Assembly (NCBI RefSeq): GCF_900083545.1
Contig: NZ_LT559262.1
Location: 1,402,397 to 1,466,396 of the forward strand
Source: Alistipes provencensis
GTDB lineage: Bacteria > Bacteroidota > Bacteroidia > Bacteroidales > Rikenellaceae
Direction: 5' to 3'
DNA: 64,000 nucleotides
The position numbers and the translations under genes were made by a program. Below are positions 52,488 to 60,354 of the stretch, piece after piece (the first letter of the stretch is position 1; each line of letters begins with the position of its first letter). The notes beneath the pieces are model-generated. The model ran no database searches and had not been told where the DNA came from. It was given only the letters and a program-made list of their open reading frames with translations.

Positions 52488-53792
52488 ATGGAGACAAAAA
52501 AACAAAACTATGTTTTGCCGATCGTCGTGATGATCTTCCTCTTCGGTATGATCTCGTTCGTAACGAATCTGGCATCCCCGATGGGTGACATTCTGAAGTA
52601 TCAGTTCAATGTCCCGAACTGGATGGGTACGCTGGGCGTATTCGCCAACTTCATCGCCTATGCGATCATGGGTTATCCCGCGGGCAACATGCTTCAGAAG
52701 TACGGCTACAAGAAGACCGCGCTGGTCGCCATCGCCGTCGGTTTCATCGGCGTCGGCATCCAGACGCTTTCCGGCACGGCACAGAGTTTCGGCGTTTACC
52801 TGTTGGGCGCTTTCATCGCAGGTTTCTCCATGTGTCTGCTCAATACGGTCGTCAACCCCATGCTGAACAAGCTCGGCGGCGGCGGCAACAAGGGCAACCA
52901 GTTGATTCAGGCCGGCGGTTCGTTCAACTCGCTCTGCGGTACGGCCGTAATCATCCTGACGGGTCTGCTGATCCCGGAGGGCATCAAGAATGCGCAGATC
53001 AGCAACGTGTTCCCGCTGATGTACGCCGCACTGGCTATCTTCGCTTTCGCTTTCGTGGTAATCAGCCTGACGAAGATTCCGGAGACCAAGAAGGAGGTCG
53101 GTCTGAAGAGTGCCGAGACTTCGAAATACGGTCCGCTGTCGTTCCGTCACTTCATTCTGGGCGCCATCGCCATCTTCGTCTATGTGGGTATCGAGGTGGG
53201 TATTCCCAACGTACTGCAAAAATGGTTGCAGAATCCCGACCTGAACGTGCTGGGCGGCGGCGTGAATGCCGAGGCCGTTGCCGGATCGGTTGCCGCTACT
53301 TATTGGTTCCTGATGCTGGTCGGCCGTCTGCTGGGCGCCGCCATCGGCAGCAAGGTATCGGCCAAGAGCATGCTGACCGTCGTTTCCGGCGTGGGCCTGC
53401 TGCTTACGCTGGGAGCGATGTTCCTGCCCGCGGTGGCTGTCAACCTGCCCGTCTTCAACGGTTCCGAGGGCTTCGGACTGGTGAATGTTCCCGTTAACGC
53501 GGCCTTGCTGGTGCTTATCGGGCTTTGCACCTCGATCATGTGGGGCGGTATCTTCAACCTCGCCGTCGAAGGACTGGGCAAGTACACCGAGAAGGCTTCG
53601 GGTATCTTCATGGCGCTGGTTTGCGGCGGCGGTATCCTGCCCCTGCTCCAGAACGCGATCGTCGACGTCACCGACGGCGGTATGGGTTATCTGACCAGCT
53701 ACTGGGTGATCGTGGTCGCTCTGGCTTACCTGCTCTACTACGCGCTCGTGGGTTCGAAGAACGTCAACAAGGACATTCCCGTAACGGAATAA
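52488..53792 (+). CDS. MFS sugar:proton symporter, FucP/GluP family
   Basis: A 434-residue inner-membrane protein with 12 predicted helices. The early motif GMISFVTNLASPMGDILK, the A-like loop MGYPAGNMLQKYGYKKTALV and GFSMCLLNTVVNPMLNKLGG fit the FucP branch of the major facilitator superfamily, which imports fucose, glucose or galactose. The ATG at 52488 is chosen over a TTG nine bases earlier. It has no co-transcribed metabolic genes: a terminator follows and the upstream gene is unrelated, so the substrate is not revealed by context. Confidence 0.88.
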   Translation: METKKQNYVLPIVVMIFLFGMISFVTNLASPMGDILKYQFNVPNWMGTLGVFANFIAYAIMGYPAGNMLQKYGYKKTALVAIAVGFIGVGIQTLSGTAQSFGVYLLGAFIAGFSMCLLNTVVNPMLNKLGGGGNKGNQLIQAGGSFNSLCGTAVIILTGLLIPEGIKNAQISNVFPLMYAALAIFAFAFVVISLTKIPETKKEVGLKSAETSKYGPLSFRHFILGAIAIFVYVGIEVGIPNVLQKWLQNPDLNVLGGGVNAEAVAGSVAATYWFLMLVGRLLGAAIGSKVSAKSMLTVVSGVGLLLTLGAMFLPAVAVNLPVFNGSEGFGLVNVPVNAALLVLIGLCTSIMWGGIFNLAVEGLGKYTEKASGIFMALVCGGGILPLLQNAIVDVTDGGMGYLTSYWVIVVALAYLLYYALVGSKNVNKDIPVTE

Positions 53793-53822
53793 ATATCAGC
53801 GGGCGTTTTCGCCCTGCCTTGT

Positions 53823-53860
53823 CCGGTCCGGATGGATTTTTCCTCCGGGCCGGATTTTTT
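53823..53860 (+). terminator. Intrinsic terminator of the MFS transporter gene
   Basis: CCGGTCCGGA and TCCGGGCCGG (53823-53832 and 53844-53853) form a 10-bp stem with one G-U pair, followed by a T-rich end (53855-53860). Confidence 0.8.
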
Positions 53861-53880
53861 ATCCCGGTCCGATCATACGA

Positions 53881-53918
53881 AAAACAGGGTGTCCCGTCGG
53901 GACACCCTGTTTTTTTTC
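53881..53918. terminator. Bidirectional terminator between the MFS gene and rplS
   Basis: A perfect 12-bp stem, ACAGGGTGTCCC/GGGACACCCTGT (53884-53895 and 53899-53910), with a GTC loop, is flanked by A4-5 on one side and T8 on the other, so it can end transcription from both directions and serves rplS on the minus strand. Confidence 0.85.
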
Positions 53919-53932
53919 GGAACCTTTGCGGA

Positions 53933-54313
53933 TTATTTCTTCTCCGTGCGGGTCATACGCTTCTCCTTGATGCGGGCCTTCTTGCCGGTCAGGTCGCGCA
54001 GGTAGTAGATGCGTGCGCGGCGTACGACACCGACCTTGTTGACCTCGATCTTCTCGATGTGAGGCGAGTAGAGGGGGAAGATACGCTCGACACCCACGCC
54101 GCCCGAAATCTTGCGGATGGTGAACATCTTGGTCTTGCCCGAACCCTTGATCTGGATCACTACGCCGCGGAAACTCTGGATACGCTCCTTGTTACCCTCG
54201 ACGATCTTGTAGGAGACGGTGATCGTGTCACCGGCCTTGAACGACGGTACGTCGGCGTCCGTCTTCGGCCACATCTGCTCGTTGACGAGCTTGATGATTG
54301 CGTCTTTGTTCAT
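53933..54313 (-). CDS. rplS: 50S ribosomal protein L19
   Basis: L19 sits at the interface of the ribosomal subunits. The 126-residue product shows the family core [51 protein letters not shown] and [19 protein letters not shown], with a slightly longer N-terminal helix than in E. coli, as usual in Bacteroidetes. The gene is alone, without rpsP-rimM-trmD, which is common in this phylum. Its promoter is about 165 bp upstream, leaving a long leader that might carry regulation. Confidence 0.97.
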   Translation of the reverse strand: MNKDAIIKLVNEQMWPKTDADVPSFKAGDTITVSYKIVEGNKERIQSFRGVVIQIKGSGKTKMFTIRKISGGVGVERIFPLYSPHIEKIEVNKVGVVRRARIYYLRDLTGKKARIKEKRMTRTEKK

Positions 54314-54478
54314 TGTTGCAACAAATTTTTGTGTTTCGCATTCGACATTTCCGCTGCGTTCCGGCTACCATACAGATCCTTTGCCTGTAATCCCACGGGT
54401 GCCGCGTCCGTTGCCGTCCGCGCCCGCATCCGCCGTACCGCCCAATGAAAGAGGTTGATATACGCCCGAAAGGGACTG

Positions 54479-54510
54479 CAAATATAGGAAGAATTTTCGG
54501 AACGGTGCAA
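54479..54510 (-). promoter_or_regulatory. Promoter of rplS with a long leader
   Basis: On the minus strand TTG (54510-54508), a 21-bp gap and TATATTTG (54486-54479) match the consensus. The ATG is at 54313, so the leader would be about 160 nt. I cannot identify a known ribosomal-protein leader structure in it. Confidence 0.55.
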
Positions 54511-54540
54511 CTATTACATGAAAAAAGCGCGATAAATTGT

Positions 54541-54548
54541 TACCTTTG
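54541..54548 (+). promoter_or_regulatory. -7 element of surE
   Basis: TACCTTTG lies 19 bp before the surE ATG. A TTG at the right distance is not evident. Confidence 0.45.
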
Positions 54549-54567
54549 CAGGAAAACGATTTGAAAG

Positions 54568-55338
54568 ATGAACGAAAGACTGATACTTGTCACCAACGAC
54601 GACGGCTATGATTCCAAAGGCCTGGCCGCTGCCGTCGAGGTGGCCCGGGGCTTCGGCCGTGTGGTTGTCGTGGCCCCCGAGACGACGCAGAGCGGCATGA
54701 GTCAGGCCATCACGATGTACAATCCCCTCTACCTGCGGCGCGTCCGCGAGGAGGAGGGGCTCGAAATTTACGCCTTTTCGGGAACGCCGGTCGACTGCGT
54801 GAAAATGGCCTTCGACTACCTGCTGCGCGACGAACGTGTCGATCTGGTGATCTCGGGCATCAACCACGGCTCCAATTCGGCCGTCAATGTGCTCTACTCC
54901 GGGACGATGGGCGCCGCCATCGAGGGCAGCTTTTACAGTTGTCCGGCCGTCGGGCTGTCGCTCGACGACCACCGTGACGATGCCGATTTCGACGCGGCGG
55001 TCGTCTACGGCAAACAGATCGTCGGCGACATCCTCGCCGCGGAGATCGAACTGCCGCTGTGCCTGAACGTCAATGTCCCGGTCGGACGCCCCGAGACGAT
55101 AAAGGGAATACGGCTCTGCCGCCAGAACCGCGGTTTCTGGCGCGAGGAGTTCTACCGCCACGAAGACCCCCGGGGCCGCGAGTATTTCTGGCTCACGGGC
55201 GAGTTCGTCAACGGCGAACCCGAGGCTGAGGATACCGATGAATGGGCCTTGGCGAACAGCTATGTGGCGGTGGTCCCCGTGCAGACGGACCTGACCGATT
55301 ACCGGCAGTTGAAAAATCTTGGCAATGTGCTGAAATAG
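54568..55338 (+). CDS. surE: 5'/3'-nucleotidase SurE
   Basis: SurE is a metal-dependent phosphatase acting on nucleoside 5'- and 3'-monophosphates and short polyphosphates. The 256-residue product begins with LILVTNDDGYDSKGL (metal ligands Asp11 and Asp12), followed by APETTQSGMSQAIT, FSGTPVDCVKMAF, and ISGINHGSNSAVNVLYSGTM, all family hallmarks. Length is normal. It has its own promoter and precedes a two-component pair by 33 bp, with a separate promoter in between. Confidence 0.96.
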   Translation: MNERLILVTNDDGYDSKGLAAAVEVARGFGRVVVVAPETTQSGMSQAITMYNPLYLRRVREEEGLEIYAFSGTPVDCVKMAFDYLLRDERVDLVISGINHGSNSAVNVLYSGTMGAAIEGSFYSCPAVGLSLDDHRDDADFDAAVVYGKQIVGDILAAEIELPLCLNVNVPVGRPETIKGIRLCRQNRGFWREEFYRHEDPRGREYFWLTGEFVNGEPEAEDTDEWALANSYVAVVPVQTDLTDYRQLKNLGNVLK

Positions 55339-55349
55339 TCTTATATTTG
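55319..55349 (+). promoter_or_regulatory. Promoter of the two-component operon
   Basis: TTG (55319-55321, in the end of surE), a 20-bp gap and TATATTTG (55342-55349) match the consensus, 22 bp before the kinase ATG. Confidence 0.6.
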
Positions 55350-55371
55350 CCCTAAGACAAATCCGAAGCCT

Positions 55372-56349
55372 ATGCTGATCAAAATCCTGCTCGTCATCGC
55401 CATCGTCATCCAGTGCGTCGCCACGGGTTACGCCCTGCGGCTGGTGCGCACCACCAAGTACAATTCGGTGTGGATTCTCTTCATCGTAGGTTTCTCGCTG
55501 CTCTCGGTCGAACGTCTCGTGCAGTTGCTCATCACCTCCGGGGTCGAGGTCATACCGCGCTGGTGGTTCGCCTATCTGGGTATCGTGATCTCGGTCTGCC
55601 TGTCGATCGGCGTGATGTACGCCCACAAGCTCTTCAAATACATCGACCGGCTCAACCGCCAGCGGTCGATGCTCAACAAGCGCATCCTCACGGCCGTGCT
55701 GCGCACCGAGGAGAAAGCCCGTTCGCGCTTCTCGAAGGAGCTCCACGACGGCCTCGGGCCGCTGCTTTCGTCGGCCCGGATGTCGCTCACGGCTCTCTCG
55801 CGGGAGGAGCATAACGCCGACCAGCGCGAGATCATCGACAACACGACCTATGTCATCGACGAGGCGATCCGTTCGCTGCGCGAGATTTCGAACAACCTTT
55901 CGCCGCATGTGCTCAACGATTTCGGACTGGCGCGCGGCATACAGAATTTTATCGACAAGAGCGCCGCGATGCACGACGTGAAGATTCGTTTCACGACCAA
56001 CCTGCGCTCGGAACGCTACGACACCGATATCGAAGTCATCCTCTACCGGGTGATCTGCGAGCTGATCAACAACTCGCTCAAACACGCGGCTTGCACGGCC
56101 GTCAACCTCTCGCTGTCGCAGAACGGTCCCGAGCTGACGCTCGATTATACCGACAACGGCCGGGGATTCAATCCGCAGGCGATGATGGACTGCGGCATGG
56201 GACTTTCGAACATCGCCTCGCGCATCAATTCGCTGGGCGGGACCTTCGATATATCGTCGGCTAAGGGCAAGGGGATGCGTGCCGCCATCCACGTCAACAC
56301 GCAGTTGGCCCCCGCGCCTGCCAAACACCGCAAACATCGCCGCCGGTAA
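55372..56349 (+). CDS. Sensor histidine kinase, NarX/DegS-type (HisKA_3)
   Basis: The 325-residue kinase has three N-terminal helices (about 3-23, 33-55 and 66-86) with almost no periplasmic loop, so it probably senses a membrane or internal signal. A coiled linker leads to the HisKA_3 box SKELHDGLGPLLSSARMSL with the phosphoacceptor His125, then HATPase_c with NNSLKHA, DYTDNGRGFNPQ and GMGLSNIASRINSLGG. It is separated by one base from the response regulator and forms a pair with it. The stimulus cannot be deduced. Confidence 0.92.
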   Translation: MLIKILLVIAIVIQCVATGYALRLVRTTKYNSVWILFIVGFSLLSVERLVQLLITSGVEVIPRWWFAYLGIVISVCLSIGVMYAHKLFKYIDRLNRQRSMLNKRILTAVLRTEEKARSRFSKELHDGLGPLLSSARMSLTALSREEHNADQREIIDNTTYVIDEAIRSLREISNNLSPHVLNDFGLARGIQNFIDKSAAMHDVKIRFTTNLRSERYDTDIEVILYRVICELINNSLKHAACTAVNLSLSQNGPELTLDYTDNGRGFNPQAMMDCGMGLSNIASRINSLGGTFDISSAKGKGMRAAIHVNTQLAPAPAKHRKHRRR

Positions 56350-56350
56350 T

Positions 56351-56986
56351 ATGGAGCGCCGGATTATACTTGTAGACGACCATTCGCTCTTCCGCAACGG
56401 ACTGCGGGGGCTGCTCGAGCGCTGTGCGGATTGCCGCGTGGTGGGCGAGGCGGCCAGCGGCGAGGAGTTTCTGGCCATGCTCGACGACGTGCAGGCGGAT
56501 ATTGTCTTCATGGATTTCTCCATGCCGGGGCTCGACGGCGCACAGACGACCGAACGGGCGTTGGCGCGGCGTCCGGACCTGAAAATCATCACCCTTTCGA
56601 TGTTCGGTGAGGAGAGTTACTATTCGCGGATGGTCGAAGCCGGGGCCCGGGGCTTCCTGCTGAAGGATTCCGATATCGGCGACGTGATCGACGCCATCGG
56701 GACGGTGATGGACGGCGGCAGCTACTTTTCGCCGCAACTGCTCTCGTCGCTTACGGGGCGCATGCGCACGCGCGAGGACGCCGCCGACGAACAGCTCTCG
56801 TCGCGCGAACGCGAAATTCTGGTGGCGGTCTGCCGGGGGCTGTCGAATCAGGAGATCGCCGACGAACTCTTCATTTCGAAGCGCACGGTGGACAAGCACC
56901 GCGCCAACATCCTCGAAAAGACCGGCTGCAAGAACACCGCCTCGCTGGTGGTCTATGCCATTCGCAACGGCATCGTCGACATTTAG
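56351..56986 (+). CDS. LuxR/NarL-family response regulator
   Basis: This 211-residue regulator is the partner of the preceding kinase. The receiver domain has the acidic pair Asp9-Asp10 and phosphoacceptor Asp55 in VFMDFSMPG, with the conserved Lys in GFLLKDSD. The C-terminal GerE-type HTH is LSSREREILVAVCRGLSNQE with the recognition helix in FISKRTVDKHRANI. The ATG at 56351 lies 1 bp after the kinase stop; a longer in-frame reading overlaps the kinase and is rejected. Targets are unknown. Confidence 0.94.
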   Translation: MERRIILVDDHSLFRNGLRGLLERCADCRVVGEAASGEEFLAMLDDVQADIVFMDFSMPGLDGAQTTERALARRPDLKIITLSMFGEESYYSRMVEAGARGFLLKDSDIGDVIDAIGTVMDGGSYFSPQLLSSLTGRMRTREDAADEQLSSREREILVAVCRGLSNQEIADELFISKRTVDKHRANILEKTGCKNTASLVVYAIRNGIVDI

Positions 56987-57042
56987 TTTTCGATTCTCAC
57001 GGGCGCTTTTTGCACTCCTCTGGCGGTCCGGGACAGATAATC

Positions 57043-57068
57043 AAAAACCCGCCTTTTGTCGGGCGGGG
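57043..57068 (-). terminator. Terminator after the cardiolipin synthase gene
   Basis: On the minus strand CCCGCC pairs with GGCGGG (57067-57062 and 57053-57048), followed by T5 (57047-57043). It sits two bases past the cls stop. Confidence 0.7.
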
Positions 57069-57069
57069 A

Positions 57070-58485
57070 TTACAGCAGCGGGGAGAATACCCGCATGAGC
57101 GATTCCGCCCAGCGGCGCGGCCGCGGACGGTTGAACCATTCACCGGGGGTCAGGGCGTGGCAGTGCGAGGCGTCGTCGCGGAACACGGCGTCCATGCGGG
57201 CCGTGAATTCCGGGTCGTAGACAAAGGCGTTGATCTCGAAATTGTGCTCGAAACTGCGGAAATCCATGTTCGCCGAGCCGATCACCGTCAGCATATCGTC
57301 GATAATCAGCAGTTTGGAGTGCAGGAATCCGGGCTTGTAGAAGAGTATCTTCACGCCGGCTTTCATCATGTCGTCGAGGTAGGAGTGCGACGCAAGGTCC
57401 ACGATCTTCGAATCGGAGCGTGCCGGGAGCATCAGCCGCACGTCGACTCCGGCCAGCGCCGCCACCTGCAGGGCCGTGTTCAGCACGTCCGAGGGGAGGT
57501 AGTAGGGGGTCTGTATCCAGATTCGCCGCCGGGCGTTCGAGACGGCGTAGCTGTCGGCCTGCAGCAGCGCCCGCCATTGGCCGAAGGGACCGCTGGGGAC
57601 GATTTGGAGGATGTTGTCCGTATGGCGCTCCGACTGGGGGAAGTAATCCGCACCCGTTATGTGCTGTTTGGTGGTCGCCGACCAGTCGCTCAGGAACGAC
57701 ACCTGAAGTCCTGCCGCACCGCTGCCCTCGACCCGGAAATGGGTGTCGCGCCACGAACCCCACTCCGTGCCGCGGACATAACGGTCGGCGATGTTCATGC
57801 CGCCGATGAATCCCACGCGGCCGTCGATGACGGCTATCTTGCGGTGGTTGCGGTAGTTGACCTTGCTGGTGAAGAGCGGGAATTTGACGTGCAGGAACGA
57901 GAAGACCTCGATCCCTTCGCGGCGCATCCCCTCGAAAAAGGATTTTTTCACACCGCTGCACCCCACGTCGTCGTAGAGGATGCGTACCTCGACCCCCTGC
58001 CGGACCTTCTCCACCAGCGCATCGCGCAGCCGGCAGCCCGTTTCGTCGTCGCAGAAGATGTAATACTGAATGTGAATGTGGTGCTTCGCCCGGGCGATCT
58101 CCGCCAGCAGGGCCTCCATTTTCGACGTGCCGTCGGTGTAGGGGGTGATGCAACTGCCGTAAAGCGGTACGGAGTGGGTCGTGCTGTAGAGGAGCGTGGC
58201 CAGTGGGCGGTACTCCTCGGGAATCCCGGGATGCCCGGCGTCGCGGGCCTCCTCGAGCTGCATGGTGATGCGCCTGCGCGTGCGGCGCGAGATGATGCGC
58301 CGTTTGGAGAGGTTCTGCCCGAAGAAGAAGTAGAACAGCAGCCCTACGACGGGTGCGAACACGAGTACGATGATCCACGGCAGGGTCTTCAGCGGGTTCC
58401 GGTTGTCGGTGATGATGACCAGAACGATGCTGAGGATCGTGACCGTATAGAGAACGAGGAACGTATATGTCAGTATTTGCTGCAT
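57070..58485 (-). CDS. cls: Cardiolipin synthase (phospholipase D family)
   Basis: The enzyme makes cardiolipin from phosphatidylglycerol in the inner membrane. The 471-residue product has two N-terminal helices (about 5-25 and 36-56) and two PLD (HKD) motifs: NYRNHRKIAVIDGRVGFIGGMN and LHSKLLIIDDMLTVIGSANMD. Length is standard. It is 50 bp downstream of the DUF4837 gene in the same direction, so they may be co-transcribed, and a terminator follows. Confidence 0.95.
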   Translation of the reverse strand: MQQILTYTFLVLYTVTILSIVLVIITDNRNPLKTLPWIIVLVFAPVVGLLFYFFFGQNLSKRRIISRRTRRRITMQLEEARDAGHPGIPEEYRPLATLLYSTTHSVPLYGSCITPYTDGTSKMEALLAEIARAKHHIHIQYYIFCDDETGCRLRDALVEKVRQGVEVRILYDDVGCSGVKKSFFEGMRREGIEVFSFLHVKFPLFTSKVNYRNHRKIAVIDGRVGFIGGMNIADRYVRGTEWGSWRDTHFRVEGSGAAGLQVSFLSDWSATTKQHITGADYFPQSERHTDNILQIVPSGPFGQWRALLQADSYAVSNARRRIWIQTPYYLPSDVLNTALQVAALAGVDVRLMLPARSDSKIVDLASHSYLDDMMKAGVKILFYKPGFLHSKLLIIDDMLTVIGSANMDFRSFEHNFEINAFVYDPEFTARMDAVFRDDASHCHALTPGEWFNRPRPRRWAESLMRVFSPLL

Positions 58486-58535
58486 ATTGTCGGTTTCTTC
58501 GTTTCATGCGGCGCCGTGCGCCGCAGGCTTCCGGA

Positions 58536-59546
58536 CTACTCCGCCTGCTTGGGGAACTGCACCGAGTAGAGCAGATGCTCGACGCCGCGCATGTAGTTGC
58601 GCTTGCGGGGTTTGTTCAGGTCGGGGGCGTAGACGTAACAGTCGAGCGTGAAGACACGGTTGGTGGCCGTATCCACGGTCGAGTAGCTCACGAACGGACC
58701 GCCCATGAAGTCGCCCTGCACGTCCCAGAATCCGCGCAGTTCGCACCACAGGCGCCCCTCGAGGCGGAACATCCGGTAGTCGGGCTCGAAGGCGTCCGAG
58801 GTAATCATGTACGAGCCGTCCGACGGACCCGGGATCAGCGCCGCAAACTTGTTGCGGGCGGCGGTCAGAGCCGCGGCCGAGAGCGATTCCGGGCCTTTGT
58901 AGGGGTAGGAGTAGATGAAAAATCCTTGGCTGGCGGTGGGGTATTCGTTGCGGGCCCAGATGAAATCCTCCTTCTGTGCGGCCAGCAGGTATCCCTTCGG
59001 GATACGCATTTCGACGCCGAACGTCTTGCGGATGGCCGCCTCGACGCCGGGGTTGTTGTAGGTTTCATTGGCTTTGAGGGCGCGGTCGCGCTCGGCCTGC
59101 TCGAGGACGTGGACGAGTTCCCCGCGGTGCTGCGAGAGATACTCCACCACGGCCTTGTCGTCGGGGCCCTGAAGCGTCAGCACGATCTGCGGATCGGCGG
59201 TGACGTCGTATTGCACGGCCGTCGAAGTCTGCTCCAGAGAAGGATCGACGATTACTTTGAGGATGTTGCGGTGGTCGGCGATCATACCCGTGAAACCGCG
59301 CTCGGTGACGCGCAGCACGTCGAAGATCGGCTCGACTTGGTTCAGGTAGGGCACCGGAGCGGTGAATATCGCGCGCAGCGAATCCCCGACTTCGCCCGTC
59401 CACTCCGTCTGGGGGCATACCACGATCAGCTCGTAGGGTTTTCCCTGCGCGCTTTTTTTCGATTTGTTCAGGGTGTTGAAGGCGTCGCAGCCCGTCATCG
59501 TCGCGATGACGGCGGCAACCAATGCGATACGGAGGATAGTTTTCAT
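58536..59546 (-). CDS. DUF4837 lipoprotein
   Basis: The 336-residue product has a lipoprotein signal (TMTGC, Cys20) and matches the DUF4837 family of Bacteroidetes envelope proteins by its overall pattern, including PYELIVVCPQTEWTGEVGDS and GFFIYSYPYKG. Function is unknown. I start at 59546, because 13 codons upstream would block the lipoprotein signal. This is the last GC-rich gene before the AT-rich right end, so it marks the junction between core and acquired DNA. Confidence 0.82.
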   Translation of the reverse strand: MKTILRIALVAAVIATMTGCDAFNTLNKSKKSAQGKPYELIVVCPQTEWTGEVGDSLRAIFTAPVPYLNQVEPIFDVLRVTERGFTGMIADHRNILKVIVDPSLEQTSTAVQYDVTADPQIVLTLQGPDDKAVVEYLSQHRGELVHVLEQAERDRALKANETYNNPGVEAAIRKTFGVEMRIPKGYLLAAQKEDFIWARNEYPTASQGFFIYSYPYKGPESLSAAALTAARNKFAALIPGPSDGSYMITSDAFEPDYRMFRLEGRLWCELRGFWDVQGDFMGGPFVSYSTVDTATNRVFTLDCYVYAPDLNKPRKRNYMRGVEHLLYSVQFPKQAE

Positions 59547-59572
59547 GCTGCGGTCTGAAATTGAATCTACTA

Positions 59573-59580
59573 CAAATATA
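59573..59580 (-). promoter_or_regulatory. -7 element of the DUF4837 gene
   Basis: On the minus strand TATATTTG (59580-59573) matches the -7 consensus 26 bp before the ATG. No TTG lies at the usual distance. Confidence 0.4.
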
Positions 59581-59589
59581 GGCATATTT

Positions 59590-59890
59590 TTTCCAAATGG
59601 CCCGGATTTTCACTATAATTCAACATGTTCTCAATTATTAGGTTTGCAATCAATTCATTACAAGTATCGGGCCTCTTTTCAAGTAACAGCTAAGTAACAA
59701 AACTGCTATTTTTTTTGTTTCTACTGCAAATATAACCAACTAATACATAGTTTATTGACAATCCTCTATCCGGTGGGTCGAGGATTTTTTTGTTCTTATT
59801 TTAATCAAAATTGTTAAAGTCAAATATAATCAAGAAAAGGGTTGGTTATATTCGACCTTAAACAATAATTAAAATAAAAAATTAAATTTT
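59590..59890. other. AT-rich repeat-bearing junction without a gene
   Basis: About 300 bp with no credible gene separates the core gene DUF4837 from the island. It holds two copies of AAGTAACA 11 bp apart (59681-59688 and 59692-59699), an inverted repeat AATATAACCAAC/GTTGGTTATATT (59729-59740 and 59841-59852), a repeated CAAATATAA (59727-59735 and 59821-59829), and a terminator-like ATCCTC/GAGGAT hairpin with T7 (59761-59791). The helical spacing and the inverted repeat look like protein-binding sites or element ends; their role is not established. Confidence 0.5.
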
Positions 59891-60184
59891 ATGGGAACTG
59901 AAATTTTGAAAGAATTGCAGAAAATAGAGCAATTGTTGTTAATTAGCTGTAAAAATGTATTGACGCCCGATGACGTATCGTTGATGTACGGGTTGAGTAA
60001 AGACTACCTGTATCACCTGACCAGCGATCGAATGATTCCGTTTCATAAACCGAACGGCAAGAAAATCTTTTTTCACAAAGACGAAGTTGAAGCATGGCTG
60101 TTGAAAAATCCGCAGGACACCGACGCAGAGATTCGACAACGAGCTGCGATGTTCGATCTGAAAAAATACGGTAGTATGCGATGA
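59891..60184 (+). CDS. Excisionase-like helix-turn-helix protein
   Basis: This 97-residue protein has a helix-turn-helix of the HTH_17 type at about residues 25-75: NVLTPDDVSLMYGLSKDYLY, then MIPFHKPNGKKIFFHKDEVEAWL, the winged pattern of excisionases and MerR-like helix-turn-helix proteins. In Bacteroidetes such genes commonly precede replication or mobilisation genes on integrated elements. It is the first gene of a plus-strand module with a replication-initiator-like gene, and its stop overlaps the ATG of a tiny ORF. Low GC sets it apart from the DNA to its left. Confidence 0.75.
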   Translation: MGTEILKELQKIEQLLLISCKNVLTPDDVSLMYGLSKDYLYHLTSDRMIPFHKPNGKKIFFHKDEVEAWLLKNPQDTDAEIRQRAAMFDLKKYGSMR

Positions 60185-60354
60185 ATATATATTATAAATT
60201 AGCGTATCGAACGACTATGACGAATAACATCAATATCATGCAGTGGATTTGTACCGGGAATCACTCGATGGTTTCAGACGAATCCGTTGCATATATTAAT
60301 ATTGTTTTTAATACAAAATATTTGTTTAAATTATGTTCGATAGCATCAATATAA
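60181..60354 (+). CDS. Possible small protein coupled to the HTH gene
   Basis: A 57-codon frame begins with ATGA overlapping the stop of the HTH gene and ends inside the start of the replication gene (22-bp overlap). The predicted peptide is rich in Tyr, Asn and Ile with no recognisable domain. Coupling and position would suit a leader or copy-control peptide, but a frame of this length can occur by chance in AT-rich DNA, so it is reported with low confidence. Confidence 0.25.
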   Translation: MNIYYKLAYRTTMTNNINIMQWICTGNHSMVSDESVAYINIVFNTKYLFKLCSIASI

